Shown: positions 39,321 to 48,548, counted from the stretch's first letter. The stretch: DNA of 64,000 bases from Campylobacter gracilis (GCF_018374135.1 NZ_JAHAFS010000002.1:62001-126000), one strand, 5' to 3'. Numbers and translations: made by a program. The notes: a model not told the origin generated them from the letters alone.

Positions 39321-39824
39321 ATGAAAAATCTTAAAGTTTTAGGCGCGCTCGCCGCTACATTCGCCCTTGCGGGGGCATTAAACGCAGGAAGTTTTAGCGA
39401 AAAGGATGCTAAAGTTTCATTCGATCAAGCGATAGGGATCGCGCAACAAAACTTTGGTGACGCGACTATAAAAAGCGTAGAAATCGACGATGAGCACGGA
39501 AGGCTCGTCTATGAGATCGAGTCGTATAAAGAAAGTAGCGAAAGCGAGATCAAAATCGACGCTCAAAGCGGCGAAATTTTAAAGACTCAAACGCAAAAGA
39601 AGCTAAAGCCTAGTAAAATTGATTATTCGCAGGTCAAAATCAGTGCCGCAGACGCTCGCGCCAAAGCACTTAGCGCAAATGCCGGCTGGGATTTTCGCGA
39701 GGTTGATTTAGAAAGTAACGGCGGTAGGCCTGCATACGAAGTCAAACTACGCCAAGACATGAGCAAAAAAGAGGTACTAATCGACGCTGCTACGGGCGAA
39801 CAGATCTCGCAGCGTCAAAAATAA
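39321..39824 (+). CDS. Secreted PepSY-domain protein
   Basis: About 167 residues from the ATG at 39321, chosen because AAAAGGATTAAAG precedes it and a clear Sec signal peptide follows (VLGALAATFALAGALNAGSF). Two PepSY repeats can be read: VSFDQAIGIAQQNFGDATIK ... YEIESYK ... KIDAQSGEIL, then ISAADARAKALSANAGWDF ... YEVKLRQ ... IDAATGEQI. PepSY domains bind or inhibit peptidases or sense the envelope. Gene order (PepSY, small protein, response regulator, histidine kinase) suggests that this protein belongs to the two-component regulon or feeds signals to it. Confidence 0.85.
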   Translation: MKNLKVLGALAATFALAGALNAGSFSEKDAKVSFDQAIGIAQQNFGDATIKSVEIDDEHGRLVYEIESYKESSESEIKIDAQSGEILKTQTQKKLKPSKIDYSQVKISAADARAKALSANAGWDFREVDLESNGGRPAYEVKLRQDMSKKEVLIDAATGEQISQRQK

Positions 39825-39837
39825 GCGAAGGTGCGAG

Positions 39838-40449
39838 ATGAAAAATCAAAGCTTAAAGGGTGGAGCAGATAACTCCACCCAAACTAGTGAGGCTTTGGAC
39901 ACTAGAGATTTCAGCTTAAACGAAAACGCTGACTATGGTACCCAAAATGTAGGCGCGGCTAAAAATTTAGATGAAAATACGCAAGATTTTTCGGCAAATT
40001 TAGCGAGCGAAACAAGTGGGCAGAATCTTGCGTCCTGCGAGCAAAATTATAAAGATTTTTCCAGCATGGAATGTTGCGAAAATCAAAAGAATTTTGCGGA
40101 AGCGAAAGATTATAAGGACGAGCGGAATTCTTCGCATACGCAAGGCTTATCGAGTTCGCAAAATTCCGCTAGCGAGCAAAATTTCGCCGATATGCAAAAT
40201 TTTTCAGATACAAGCAATTTAGCAAGCGCGCGAGATTCTGCCAGCGCAGCAAGCTGCGCGGAGGTTTGTAATTCTTGCAAGCCAGTGCTTTGCAGCCGCT
40301 GCAAACGCGAAATCGCTAAGCAAAATTTTAAGCTTGGCTGCGTAGGATTTGGGCTTTTTGCGCTAAATATCACAGCAGGCGCGCTAAATTTTTTAGGGCG
40401 GTTAGGAAGCGTAGCGGATAAAAAGGCAAGCGAGATTAGAGCTAGGTAA
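39838..40449 (+). CDS. Low-complexity Asn/Ser/Gln-rich protein with C-terminal Cys motif and hydrophobic segment
   Basis: 203 residues, no known family. Residues 1-140 are almost entirely hydrophilic low-complexity sequence with QNFA, QNLAS and SSQNSAS units similar to the insertions in HydD and PbpC. Residues about 143-165 hold CNSCKPVLCSRCKREI, a possible metal-binding knuckle. A single hydrophobic segment (LGCVGFGLFALNITAGALNF) and a short basic tail follow. The start is 13 bases after the PepSY stop with a modest AAGG, so the two genes are probably cotranscribed. It may be a small conserved membrane protein whose N-terminus is nearly all repeat expansion. Confidence 0.6.
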   Translation: MKNQSLKGGADNSTQTSEALDTRDFSLNENADYGTQNVGAAKNLDENTQDFSANLASETSGQNLASCEQNYKDFSSMECCENQKNFAEAKDYKDERNSSHTQGLSSSQNSASEQNFADMQNFSDTSNLASARDSASAASCAEVCNSCKPVLCSRCKREIAKQNFKLGCVGFGLFALNITAGALNFLGRLGSVADKKASEIRAR

Positions 40450-40597
40450 AAGGCGTCTGCGAATTAGCGCGGCTCCAATGCTACTGAAATTTATCGGTGC
40501 ATAAAGCGAGCGGGTTTACACATCCAAAGCACCGCGAAATTTATGCGTTTTTGGCTAAAATGGCGGATTAGAATTAGCAAAATTTTAAAGGAACGCT

Positions 40598-41260
40598 TTG
40601 AAAATTTTACTTGTCGAGGATGAAAAAGATCTAAATCAAATCATCGCAAAATGTCTGAAAAAGGACGGCTACAGCGTAGATTGCGCCTTTTGCGGCAAGG
40701 AAGCACTAGAGTTTTTGGATGTCGCGAAATATGACGCTATCGTGCTTGATGCGATGATGCCCGTGATGGACGGCTTTGAGTTTTTAAAGGCGACGCGGGC
40801 GCTCGGACTGGGCACGCCGGTTTTATTTTTAACTGCGCGGGACGCCAAAGAAGATATCGTCGCAGGACTTGATCTGGGCGCAGACGATTATATGGTTAAG
40901 CCCTTTGATTTTCGTGAGCTTTTGGCGCGGCTTCGCGCAATTATCAGGCGTAAAAACGCTACTGCGGATAACGAAATTATCATAGGGCAAGTGCGCCTAA
41001 ATCTAAGTAAAAAATCGGTCGTATGCGCGGGTGAGGTAGTGGAGCTAACGGGTAAGGAATATAGAATTTTAGAGCTTTTGATGCTAAATCGCGGTGCGAT
41101 TTTAAGCCGCGAACAAATCGGCGAGAGCATTTGGGATTTTAGCGACGAAGCAAGCTCAAATGTTATCGATGTTTTAATCAAAAATATCCGCAAAAAGCTA
41201 GGCGAGCACGGCGATATAATAGAAACGAAGCGAGGGCTTGGCTATGTCGTGGCAAGATAG
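40598..41260 (+). CDS. OmpR-family response regulator
   Basis: 220 residues. The receiver domain has the acidic pair in VEDEKD, the phosphorylated Asp51 in VLDAMMPVMDG, Thr in LFLTARD and Lys in YMVKPFDF. A C-terminal winged helix of OmpR/PhoB type follows (VELTGKEYRILELLMLNRG ... SNVIDVLIKNIRKKLG ... RGLGYVVAR). The gene overlaps the histidine kinase start by 17 bases, showing coupled translation. The adjacent PepSY gene is a likely target or accessory. The stimulus is unknown. Confidence 0.95.
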   Translation: MKILLVEDEKDLNQIIAKCLKKDGYSVDCAFCGKEALEFLDVAKYDAIVLDAMMPVMDGFEFLKATRALGLGTPVLFLTARDAKEDIVAGLDLGADDYMVKPFDFRELLARLRAIIRRKNATADNEIIIGQVRLNLSKKSVVCAGEVVELTGKEYRILELLMLNRGAILSREQIGESIWDFSDEASSNVIDVLIKNIRKKLGEHGDIIETKRGLGYVVAR

Positions 41261-42965
41261 CAAGATTTGGATTAAAATTTCGGCGATTGCGAAGCAGGTT
41301 TTTGCCGCTACGGCGCTTTTCATATTAAAATTCGTGCGAAATTTTAAACAGAATTTTGCGCATAATTTTGCGTGTTTAAAGAAAAGCCGCAAGAAAAATC
41401 CCACGCAAAATATCGAGTTAAACCAGACGCTAAATTCTACTCAAAGCCAGGCGTCAAATTTTAAACGGAATTCCACGCAAAATCTGGCATCAAATTCTGC
41501 GCCAAATTTTTCTGCTACAAGCGCAACGCCTGATCTAGCGCAAAATTCTAATAGCGTCCTCGCGCAAAGTCAAGGACAAAATTTCGCGTCTAAAATCGCG
41601 ATAAGAAATTTAACTCAAGCCTTAGTCCTTGCATTCTCAACTGCTAAAGAAAATTTTAGCTCACGCGCGCTACCTATCAGCCTGCGCGTGACGCTTTATT
41701 ACAGCGTATTTATTTTGGTGCTTGCAGGCGCTATTATCGGCATTTGCGGCTATATTTTAGACGAAGTATCAGGAAACTCCGTCAGCCAAAAAAAGCTTGC
41801 CCGTCTAGTGCAAAAAGCCGCGCGCGAGGGAAAATTTAAAAGCTTTGATGACGGTGTATTTTTCTACGAACATGACGGACAAGGCGGCGTAATCGCAGGA
41901 TTTGTGCCTAAAGGCTTCGAGCCTGCGATGCCGCTCTCTCCTCAAGGCGCGCGCGAGGTGGAGCTTGACGACGATGAGTTTTTCTATTACGACGCGCAGA
42001 TCAAAGGGCGCAGTGCATGGATACGCGGCGTCATCGCTGTTAGCGAGTTTGAGCTTGCGATGAAGCGCGTGATGCTGATCGCTCTTATCCTATCGCCGCT
42101 ATTTGTGGCGCTCATCATCTACGGCGGCTACGCAATCATAAAAAGAGCGTTTAAGCCCGTGCGCACTATGTCGCGTACAGCTAGCGAGATCGGAGCTAGC
42201 GGCGATTTTACGCGACGAATAGAACTACCGCGAGGTAAGGATGAGCTAAGCGCGCTCGCGGCTACGTTTAATGAAATGCTAGCATCGCTGCAAAGCGCGT
42301 TTGAGCGCGAGCGGCAGCTAAGCGCCGACCTTTCGCATGAGCTGCGTACGCCCACTGCCGTCATACTGGCTCAAAGCGACTACGCCCTAGCCTACGAACA
42401 AGACGCGAGCGAGGCGAGGGAGAGTTTCGCCGTCATAAACAATCAAGCGCGTAAAATTTCGGCGCTAATAGAGCAAATTTTAGAGCTTGCTCGCTTGCAG
42501 CGCGGCGTGTGTTTGGCGCCCGTAAGCTTAAGTAAAATCGCAAGCGAGTGCGCGCAAGACTTTCAACTTTTGTGCGCACAAAAAGGGCTAAGTTTTAGCT
42601 CGCAGATAGCCGAGGAAGTGCGCGTAAACGGCGATGAGCTGCTTTTGACCAGGCTGATTAACAATCTTTTAAGCAATGCTTTAAAATTTACGCGCAGTAG
42701 CGTCGCTTTAGAGCTTTGCGTCAGTGCAGACGCGTGCGAACTTAGCATAAGCGACGACGGAGAGGGCATCGAGCCCGCTTTGCAAAATAAAATTTGGGAC
42801 AAGCTCTATCAAATCGAGCGCTCCAGAAATCGCGAGCAAAATAGTGGCGCGGGACTCGGACTAGCCATCGCCTCACAAATCGCAAAGATCCATGGCGCGC
42901 AAATTTCACTACGTAGTGAAGTAGGACGCGGAAGCAAATTTAGCGTGGAGTTTAAGAAGGTTTAG
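41244..42965 (+). CDS. Membrane sensor histidine kinase with a low-complexity N-terminal insertion
   Basis: About 573 residues from the ATG at 41244. A short N-terminal hydrophobic segment is followed by about 75 residues of Asn/Ser/Gln/Ala-rich repeat (about 52-125, including STQNLASNSAPNFSATSA). The standard kinase comes next: membrane segment near 150-172, periplasmic loop, second segment near 277-298, HAMP linker (RAFKPVRTMSRTASEIG), phosphoacceptor His near 365 in LSHELRTPTAV, N-box NRLINNLLSNALKF-like LINNLLSNALKF, and ATP motifs DDGEGI and GAGLGLAIA. It pairs with the overlapping response regulator. The insertion lies before the first main membrane segment and should be cytoplasmic. 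Confidence 0.92.
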   Translation: MSWQDSKIWIKISAIAKQVFAATALFILKFVRNFKQNFAHNFACLKKSRKKNPTQNIELNQTLNSTQSQASNFKRNSTQNLASNSAPNFSATSATPDLAQNSNSVLAQSQGQNFASKIAIRNLTQALVLAFSTAKENFSSRALPISLRVTLYYSVFILVLAGAIIGICGYILDEVSGNSVSQKKLARLVQKAAREGKFKSFDDGVFFYEHDGQGGVIAGFVPKGFEPAMPLSPQGAREVELDDDEFFYYDAQIKGRSAWIRGVIAVSEFELAMKRVMLIALILSPLFVALIIYGGYAIIKRAFKPVRTMSRTASEIGASGDFTRRIELPRGKDELSALAATFNEMLASLQSAFERERQLSADLSHELRTPTAVILAQSDYALAYEQDASEARESFAVINNQARKISALIEQILELARLQRGVCLAPVSLSKIASECAQDFQLLCAQKGLSFSSQIAEEVRVNGDELLLTRLINNLLSNALKFTRSSVALELCVSADACELSISDDGEGIEPALQNKIWDKLYQIERSRNREQNSGAGLGLAIASQIAKIHGAQISLRSEVGRGSKFSVEFKKV

Positions 42966-43524
42966 GCAGTTTTGTGGGCTTGGCGGCGTAAAGAAATGCT
43001 GGGCGGCGAAATTCTTAAAATTTTATCGCCTATCGTTGCTTAAAATTTAACGGCTATAGCACAGTATATAGGGGCGATGGTGTAATTTTAAAATTAGGCC
43101 GGCGTCACCAATAATATCGGATGATTTTTGTGATAGTCGTGCGCTTTTAAATTTAAATGGGCCAAATTTTAAAATTTAGTTTTACCGCGAAATTCCGTGG
43201 CGAATTAATAAGGCAAGGCGCGGCATTTTGCCCTTGGGCGAAGTGATAAGGCAAGCGCTTTAGAGCTTAAGTGGGCCGGCGCGGGTAATTTAAGAATTTT
43301 GAGGTATACGGCAAAATAAGCCTTCGCTGAAATTTCACGGCGCAGTATTACAGAATAAACCTTTGCTAAAATTCTAAGACGCCACATTCGGCTCTAGAGA
43401 ATTTAAATTTAGGAGTATCTAGCGACCAAGTAAAATTTAAATACGGAGCAAAAAAGACGGACTGAGATTTAAGACCGCCTACATAAGCGAAATTTTGTCT
43501 TTTTGCCCACCTCTCTCTTGTAGC
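42966..43524. other. Gene-free spacer with AAATTT motifs
   Basis: No credible gene, RNA or terminator was seen. A 60-codon minus-strand frame at 43205-43387 lacks a ribosome-binding site and any resemblance to known proteins. Confidence 0.4.
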
Positions 43525-43826
43525 TTACGGCGATATAATCAAAGCCGTTTGCCTTACCTCGCCCCATGAGGCAGTCCAGTCGTTTATCAGTATGACTCTA
43601 CCACGCTCGTCTGTCTCGTATCCGTAGCGGGTGCTGTAGCCAAATTTTACGCGGGTCTTGCGCGGCGGTAGATTAAATTTCACTATATAGCGACGGGCTA
43701 CTTTTTCTGCATCGAGCTTGTCGCGAAACGTCGCGCTTTAGCCGTGCGCAGTGCTGTCAAAAAGTAAAATTTCCTCGCCCGTTTTTACGCATTTGATTGC
43801 GAACTTGCGAGGTATGAGCTCGTCCT
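43525..43826 (-). pseudogene. Remnant of an unrecognised protein with one in-frame TAA
   Basis: The minus strand reads about 100 codons of protein-like sequence interrupted by a single TAA near 43738. Before it comes YEDELIPRKFAIKCVKTGEE ... FDSTAHG; after it, SATFRDKLDAEKVARRYIVK, then STRYGYETDERGRVILIND and WTASWGEVRQTALIISP, ending at 43525. Composition is protein-like and unlike the AAATTT spacers around it. No initiation site is visible and the 5' end abuts the ferredoxin gene. The family is unknown. Confidence 0.5.
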
Positions 43827-44587
43827 CATAAGTCCGCAGGGATGGACTTTTCTAAATTTTTAGCCCTGCCTAGGATCGTAATCGCTTTGCGCTTACATAT
43901 ATTTACGCACCTGTAGCAAAGCGTGCAATCATCGCCGAATTGCGCCTTTTTGCAAGCGAGCTTTATGTTTTGCATCGGGCAGGGTTTGACGCAGGCCCCG
44001 CAGCCGCTGCATCGCGATGGATCAAGGCTCGGTTTGCGCTTGGCAAAGGGGCCTTTATCCCAAATTTTCATCCAAAGTCGCTGTCCTAAAAACCCTGCGA
44101 TACGACAAAGCGCGCTCAGCCCCTCTTGCGGCGGACGATTTGCACTAAGCGCCTCCGCAACGCGTCTGACTTTAGCGTCCGCCTCTTTGATTATGCGCTC
44201 GTTTTTCGCTTGCGAGTAGCCAAAAATCGCCACGTCGAGGATGAACGCGGGCATTTTGATATGAGCGCCGCCCGTTATGTTTGCGCCGAATTGTTTTAAA
44301 ATTCTAGCCGCGCACCCTGCCCCGTCGCCGCTGAAAATCTCCATCGTAGCGAGGATGAATACATTTTTACCGCTAAAGCTCGCGCCGTTTCGGTAGAGGA
44401 AGTCGCGCACGATACGCGGCAGGTCGCTAAAATAGATAGGATATGCCAAAATGACGTCGTTGTGGTGCTTTAAAAGCTCGCCGCAGGCCTCGCTCTCGAT
44501 CGAGACGCAGACGCCGCCAAGATGAGCGATGAGCTTATCTGCGCAATGCTTCGTGTTGCCCGTAGCGCTAAAATAGATCGCTATCAT
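43826..44587 (-). CDS. EFR1-type flavodoxin-ferredoxin fusion protein
   Basis: 253 residues. The N-terminal flavodoxin-like domain begins IAIYFSATGNTKHCADKL, with the phosphate-binding S-A-T-G-N-T loop and ILAYPIYFSDLPRIVRDFL. The C-terminal 60 residues hold two [4Fe-4S] motifs, CSGCGACVKPCP and CTLCYRCVNICKRKAI. This domain pair defines the EFR1 family of predicted cytoplasmic electron-transfer proteins, whose physiological partners are unknown. It is a single gene; the ATG at 44587 has only a weak upstream ribosome-binding site. Confidence 0.85.
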   Translation of the reverse strand: MIAIYFSATGNTKHCADKLIAHLGGVCVSIESEACGELLKHHNDVILAYPIYFSDLPRIVRDFLYRNGASFSGKNVFILATMEIFSGDGAGCAARILKQFGANITGGAHIKMPAFILDVAIFGYSQAKNERIIKEADAKVRRVAEALSANRPPQEGLSALCRIAGFLGQRLWMKIWDKGPFAKRKPSLDPSRCSGCGACVKPCPMQNIKLACKKAQFGDDCTLCYRCVNICKRKAITILGRAKNLEKSIPADL

Positions 44588-44735
44588 GCCCGTCTCCCAA
44601 ACTATGCAAATTTCGGTGAAATTTAACCCTTACCGAACGAATAGAATTTTACGCTTTTTTTGCATAAAATTTTAAAATTTAGACGTGACGGCGAAATTTA
44701 AATATGCCGTCGCGCCCTAAAAAAGCAAAATCAAT

Positions 44736-46280
44736 TCAGATATTTTCTGCCGCCACCATGCCAAAAACCATACAATCAGCCATGCTCATAGTACCGAGCC
44801 TACTTGCGCCGTGAACGCCACCGGTGATTTCGCCCGCCGCGTATAGCCCTGCAATCGGCTCACCGCTAGCTGCGTCGATAACCTGGGCTTTGGTATTGAT
44901 CTGCACGCCACCCATACAGTAAAGAATTTTCGGGCTTGTTTGGCACGCATAAAATGGAGCTTTTGATACGTCGATACCGCCTACGTCGGCTTTTGTCAAA
45001 GGCTTGCCAAACTCCGGGTCACTTCCTGCTTTGACATAGCCGTTAAAATCCGCGATGGTTTTTAAAAACGGCTCCAGCGGAATTTTATAAAATTTCGCAA
45101 GCTCTTCCAAAGTATTAAATTTTTTGATTGAGCCTGCTTCTACGCCTTTTGACGTATAGACCGGATTATTTGCATCAACTGCGGCTTGATCGCAGATATT
45201 TACGGGGTAGTTGTCGTTATTTTCGCTCTCCGCCATGCATTTAAAGATCGCTTCGGTTTTGATCTTGCGCCCAGCGTGCTCGTTCATAAAGCGTTTGCCC
45301 GTCTTTGGATCGACGGTTAGACCATAGTCGTTAGCACAGTGATTTGAAAATAGCGCAGAAGTACCAAATCCCTTCTCGCTAGGATTGGTATAAGGATTTA
45401 GTTGAATCCAGCTGAGTTGCAAAGGATTCGCACCTAGCTTCATCGCCGCAATAAGCGCACCTGCGGTAGCGCCTGGTTGGCTTACGGTTTCGATATTGTC
45501 TTTTAGATACGGCACCTGCTGCGCGCGAAACCACTTATCCGAGCTGTATCCACCCGCAGCCAGAACGACGCCATCTTTGGCTTTAAAAAATTTTACTTCG
45601 CCACTTTTGTTTTCCCTATCGTCGCTAGCAAGCTGCGGATCGAACTTATATTCTTCGCGACACTTTACGCCTACGACGCGACCGCTGTCGTCCACGACAA
45701 AATCATCAAATTTAGTACGCTTCTTAATTACAGCATTTGCATTTTCCTCGATTGCCTTATGCATCGGCTGGATGTAGCCCGAGCCGCTAGCATTTTTGGC
45801 CTGTACGGCGCGCTTTAGCGAGTGTCCACTGGCAGATATCACCTTGCCCGAAAACTCCACTCCGATGCTTTTTAGGTATTCAAAAGCATCGCCTGCGCGG
45901 TCGTAGATGACGCCTAGCAAATCTACGTGATTTAAATTTAGCCCGTCTTTTAGGCAATCTGCGATGAAAGCCTCCTTACTATCCGTGATACCCGCGGCTT
46001 TTTGGAATTCGTTATTAGGCACCGCCATATTGCCGGCGTTAATGACGGAATTGCCGCCCGCACGGCCCATCTTTTCGATCATAAGCACTTTTTTGCCGCG
46101 CTTAAGAGCCTGAAGTGTCGCCATCGAGCCTGCAAAACCGCTACCGATAACAACAACGTCATATTCTTCGTCAAATTTTACGTCCTTAGCGTTTTGCGTT
46201 GCACTAGCACTGCTTGCAGCCAAAGCCAGAGCTCCCGCCGCGCCGATTTTCATAAAATTTCGTCTTGAAATTTCTTGCAT
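44736..46280 (-). CDS. FccA-like periplasmic flavoprotein reductase (flavocytochrome c flavin domain), copy 1
   Basis: 514 residues with a Tat-type signal (SRRNFMKIGAAGALALAAS) and the FAD-binding start YDVVVIGSGFAGSMATLQAL. It has the GRAGGNSVINAG block, TGKRFMNEHAGRKI (catalytic-type Arg) and GGVHGASRLGTM (substrate Arg). This is the flavin domain of the fumarate reductase/flavocytochrome c family without a heme domain. Two histidines that bind substrate in Shewanella FccA appear replaced: the IQAHP position is IQLNP (Asn295), and HxxMGG is LYCMGG (Leu453). Fumarate is therefore an unlikely substrate; an enoate such as urocanate or methacrylate, or something else, is possible. AAGGAGC precedes the ATG. 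Copy 2 lies 458 bases away. Confidence 0.85.
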   Translation of the reverse strand: MQEISRRNFMKIGAAGALALAASSASATQNAKDVKFDEEYDVVVIGSGFAGSMATLQALKRGKKVLMIEKMGRAGGNSVINAGNMAVPNNEFQKAAGITDSKEAFIADCLKDGLNLNHVDLLGVIYDRAGDAFEYLKSIGVEFSGKVISASGHSLKRAVQAKNASGSGYIQPMHKAIEENANAVIKKRTKFDDFVVDDSGRVVGVKCREEYKFDPQLASDDRENKSGEVKFFKAKDGVVLAAGGYSSDKWFRAQQVPYLKDNIETVSQPGATAGALIAAMKLGANPLQLSWIQLNPYTNPSEKGFGTSALFSNHCANDYGLTVDPKTGKRFMNEHAGRKIKTEAIFKCMAESENNDNYPVNICDQAAVDANNPVYTSKGVEAGSIKKFNTLEELAKFYKIPLEPFLKTIADFNGYVKAGSDPEFGKPLTKADVGGIDVSKAPFYACQTSPKILYCMGGVQINTKAQVIDAASGEPIAGLYAAGEITGGVHGASRLGTMSMADCMVFGMVAAENI

Positions 46281-46643
46281 TTTTTGCTCCTTGCGTTGAA
46301 ATTTTATAGATTATACACCCACGTAGCGAAATTTAAAATTTAACGTAAAGACTTAGTGATAGAATTTTAAAAATTTAGAAAAGAAAATTTTAAAAGCGCA
46401 AATTTAAAGCGAATAAATTCCGCTCCGCTAGCCGAAGGCTAGGCGTAAATTTTAAAATTTACGGCACACGGATTTGCTCGCCGCCTGTGCGAAATTTTGC
46501 CGCCGCTATAAAATTTTAAAGTGCGCGGTATTCAAATTTAAAACTTGCGCCGTAGAATTTTAAGTGCTTTAAATTTTAAAACGCTTTGAAATGCTACGGC
46601 ACGCTTTGCGGCTCTATCTTGAAATTTTAAAAACTCGCACAGT
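46281..46643. other. Gene-free spacer between the two FccA-like genes
   Basis: A+T-rich sequence dominated by AAATTTTAAA motifs, with no credible gene. It should contain the promoter for copy 1 unless read-through from copy 2 occurs. Confidence 0.4.
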
Positions 46644-46683
46644 ATTTCGGCGCAAAGCACGTATGGCTACTTTGCGCCGAAAT
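46644..46683. terminator. 14-bp perfect hairpin downstream of FccA-like copy 2
   Basis: ATTTCGGCGCAAAG (46644-46657) and CTTTGCGCCGAAAT (46670-46683) are exact complements around a 12-base loop, 56 bases past the stop of the minus-strand gene. A T-rich stretch follows about ten bases later on that strand. A terminator is the simplest reading. Confidence 0.5.
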
Positions 46684-46738
46684 TTAGTAAAGCGCGCGTT
46701 GGCAACCGCTTCGCGCCGAAATTTCGCGGGCGCTAAAT

Positions 46739-48295
46739 TTAAGCCCCGATTGTTTCGCCCGCGATCATTCCAAAAACCATACAATCAAGGATCGCGTAGG
46801 TTCCGAGCCTGCTTGCGCCGTGTACGCCGCCGGTTACCTCGCCCGCAGCCCAAAGCCCTGGGATCGGCTCATGAGTAAGGCTAGAGATGACTTGAGCTTT
46901 GGTGTTGATCTCAAGTCCGCCCATCGTGTGGTGCACCTTCGGCATCGTGCGGCTTGCGTAAAACGGCGGCTTAGAAACGTCGATGCCGTCCAGTTTATCG
47001 ACAACCTTGCCAAATTCCGGATCTTTGCCGGCTTTGACGTAAGAGTTATAATCCGCGACGGTCTTTAAAAATGGCTCCAGCGGCAGATTGTAAGCCTTCG
47101 CAAGCTCCTCTAGCGTGTCAAATTTCTTCACGACGCCCGCTTCCAAAGGACGTGAAGTATAGACCGGGTTACGCGCGGCGACAGCTTGAGAGTCGCAGAC
47201 GTTTACCGGATAGTTGTCGTTTTTCTCGCTCTCGGCGATGACCTTAAAGCAAGCGTCTGCCTTAATCTTGCGCCCCGCGTGCTCGTCCATAAAGCGCTTG
47301 CCCGTCTTTGGATCAACGGTAAGGCCGTAGGTGTTGCAGCAGTGGTTGGTAAAATTTACCGCAGCGCCGAAGCCCTTCTCATCTGGCGAGCAATATGGAA
47401 GGAACTGAATCCACGACGTAAGAAGCGTAAAAGCGCCGATTCTATTTGCCGCTAGCATCGCTCCCGCCGAGCTTCCCGGATGGTTGGTGCTGTCTATACT
47501 AGGCACTACGCGCGGATCTTGGATCTGGCGGTACCATAGATCGCGTCCGTATCCGCCCGAAGCCAGCAAAACGCCGTCTTTAGCTTTGTAGCTCTTTTTC
47601 TCGCCGCCTTTGTTTTCCAGATCGTCGCTAAAGAGTTTCGGATCAAATTTATACTCCTCGCGAGCTTCTACACCCACGACACGACCGCTGTCGTCCACGA
47701 TAAAATCATCAAATTTCGTGCGGGTTTTGATCGTGACGTTAGGATCGTTTTGAAGTTTACCCATCATCGGCTGGATGTAGCCCGAACCCGAGCCGTTGGT
47801 CGATTGCAAGCTTCTTGCGACGCTATGGCCGCTCTCAAAGATCAGCTTATCGCTAAACTCCGCTCCGCAGCCCACCAGAAGATCTACCGCATCGTTGCTG
47901 CGATCAAACATCACGCCCAAAAGATCGGTATGATTGAGCCCGAGCCCGTCTTTTACGGCATCAGCGATAAAAAGCTCCTTGCTATCTTTGATGCCCTGCG
48001 CTACTTGAAATTTATTCATAGGAGCCGCCATATTTCCGCCGTTGATGACGGAATTTCCGCCCGCGCGACCCATCTTTTCTAAGATAAGCACCTTTTTACC
48101 GCGCCCGCTAGCTTTAATCGCCGCAGCAAGTCCCGCAAAACCGGTGCCGATGATGACGATGTCGTATTCCTCGTCAAATTTTACGTCCTTAGCGTTTTGC
48201 GCCGCACTTGCGCTACTAGCTCCCAGCGCAAGTGCCCCCGCACCCACCGCGCTGATTTTTAAAAAACTACGTCTTGATACGTCTTGCATTTGCAA
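46739..48295 (-). CDS. FccA-like periplasmic flavoprotein reductase, copy 2
   Basis: 518 residues, closely similar to copy 1 along its whole length. It has the Tat signal SRRSFLKISAVGAGALALG, FAD block YDIVIIGTGFAGLAAAI, GRAGGNSVINGGNMAAP, TGKRFMDEHAGRKI and GGVHGASRLGTY. Unlike copy 1 it keeps the histidine motif KVHHTMGG, but the IQAHP histidine is replaced by Leu299 (SWIQFLPYC). The two copies therefore probably differ in substrate. Tandem duplication is clear. AAAGGAG lies seven bases before the ATG. No cytochrome c partner is encoded alongside, so the electron donor must be elsewhere. Confidence 0.87.
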   Translation of the reverse strand: MQMQDVSRRSFLKISAVGAGALALGASSASAAQNAKDVKFDEEYDIVIIGTGFAGLAAAIKASGRGKKVLILEKMGRAGGNSVINGGNMAAPMNKFQVAQGIKDSKELFIADAVKDGLGLNHTDLLGVMFDRSNDAVDLLVGCGAEFSDKLIFESGHSVARSLQSTNGSGSGYIQPMMGKLQNDPNVTIKTRTKFDDFIVDDSGRVVGVEAREEYKFDPKLFSDDLENKGGEKKSYKAKDGVLLASGGYGRDLWYRQIQDPRVVPSIDSTNHPGSSAGAMLAANRIGAFTLLTSWIQFLPYCSPDEKGFGAAVNFTNHCCNTYGLTVDPKTGKRFMDEHAGRKIKADACFKVIAESEKNDNYPVNVCDSQAVAARNPVYTSRPLEAGVVKKFDTLEELAKAYNLPLEPFLKTVADYNSYVKAGKDPEFGKVVDKLDGIDVSKPPFYASRTMPKVHHTMGGLEINTKAQVISSLTHEPIPGLWAAGEVTGGVHGASRLGTYAILDCMVFGMIAGETIGA

Positions 48296-48507
48296 CTCCT
48301 TTAATTGAAAGTGTATATTTAAAAGAAATGATAACTCGAATTTAAAGGTAAGTCAAATAGAATAACGTTATAAATAGATAGTAAAAAGCTATGAAATATG
48401 GGCGTTGATATAAAATTTTGAAATTCGGCTGACGGGCGGACGGAATTGAAATTTTAAAATTTTATCAGGCGCTCGTTTGCAAAATGCTTGTAAACGCAAA
48501 AGCGCAA

Positions 48508-48548
48508 CTCGGCGCGAAAATCGCAATAAATGCAAAATCCGCGCCGAG
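48508..48548 (-). terminator. Terminator-like hairpin after the alpha-2-macroglobulin gene
   Basis: CTCGGCGCG (48508-48516) pairs with CGCGCCGAG (48540-48548) around a 23-base loop, starting 18 bases beyond the stop. On the minus strand the stem is followed by TTGCGCTTTTG, a modest U-rich end. Confidence 0.5.

Noticed and set aside
43525..43826. Selenoprotein or stop-codon recoding in the remnant
   Set aside because: The stop is TAA, not TGA, and there is no start codon or conserved context.
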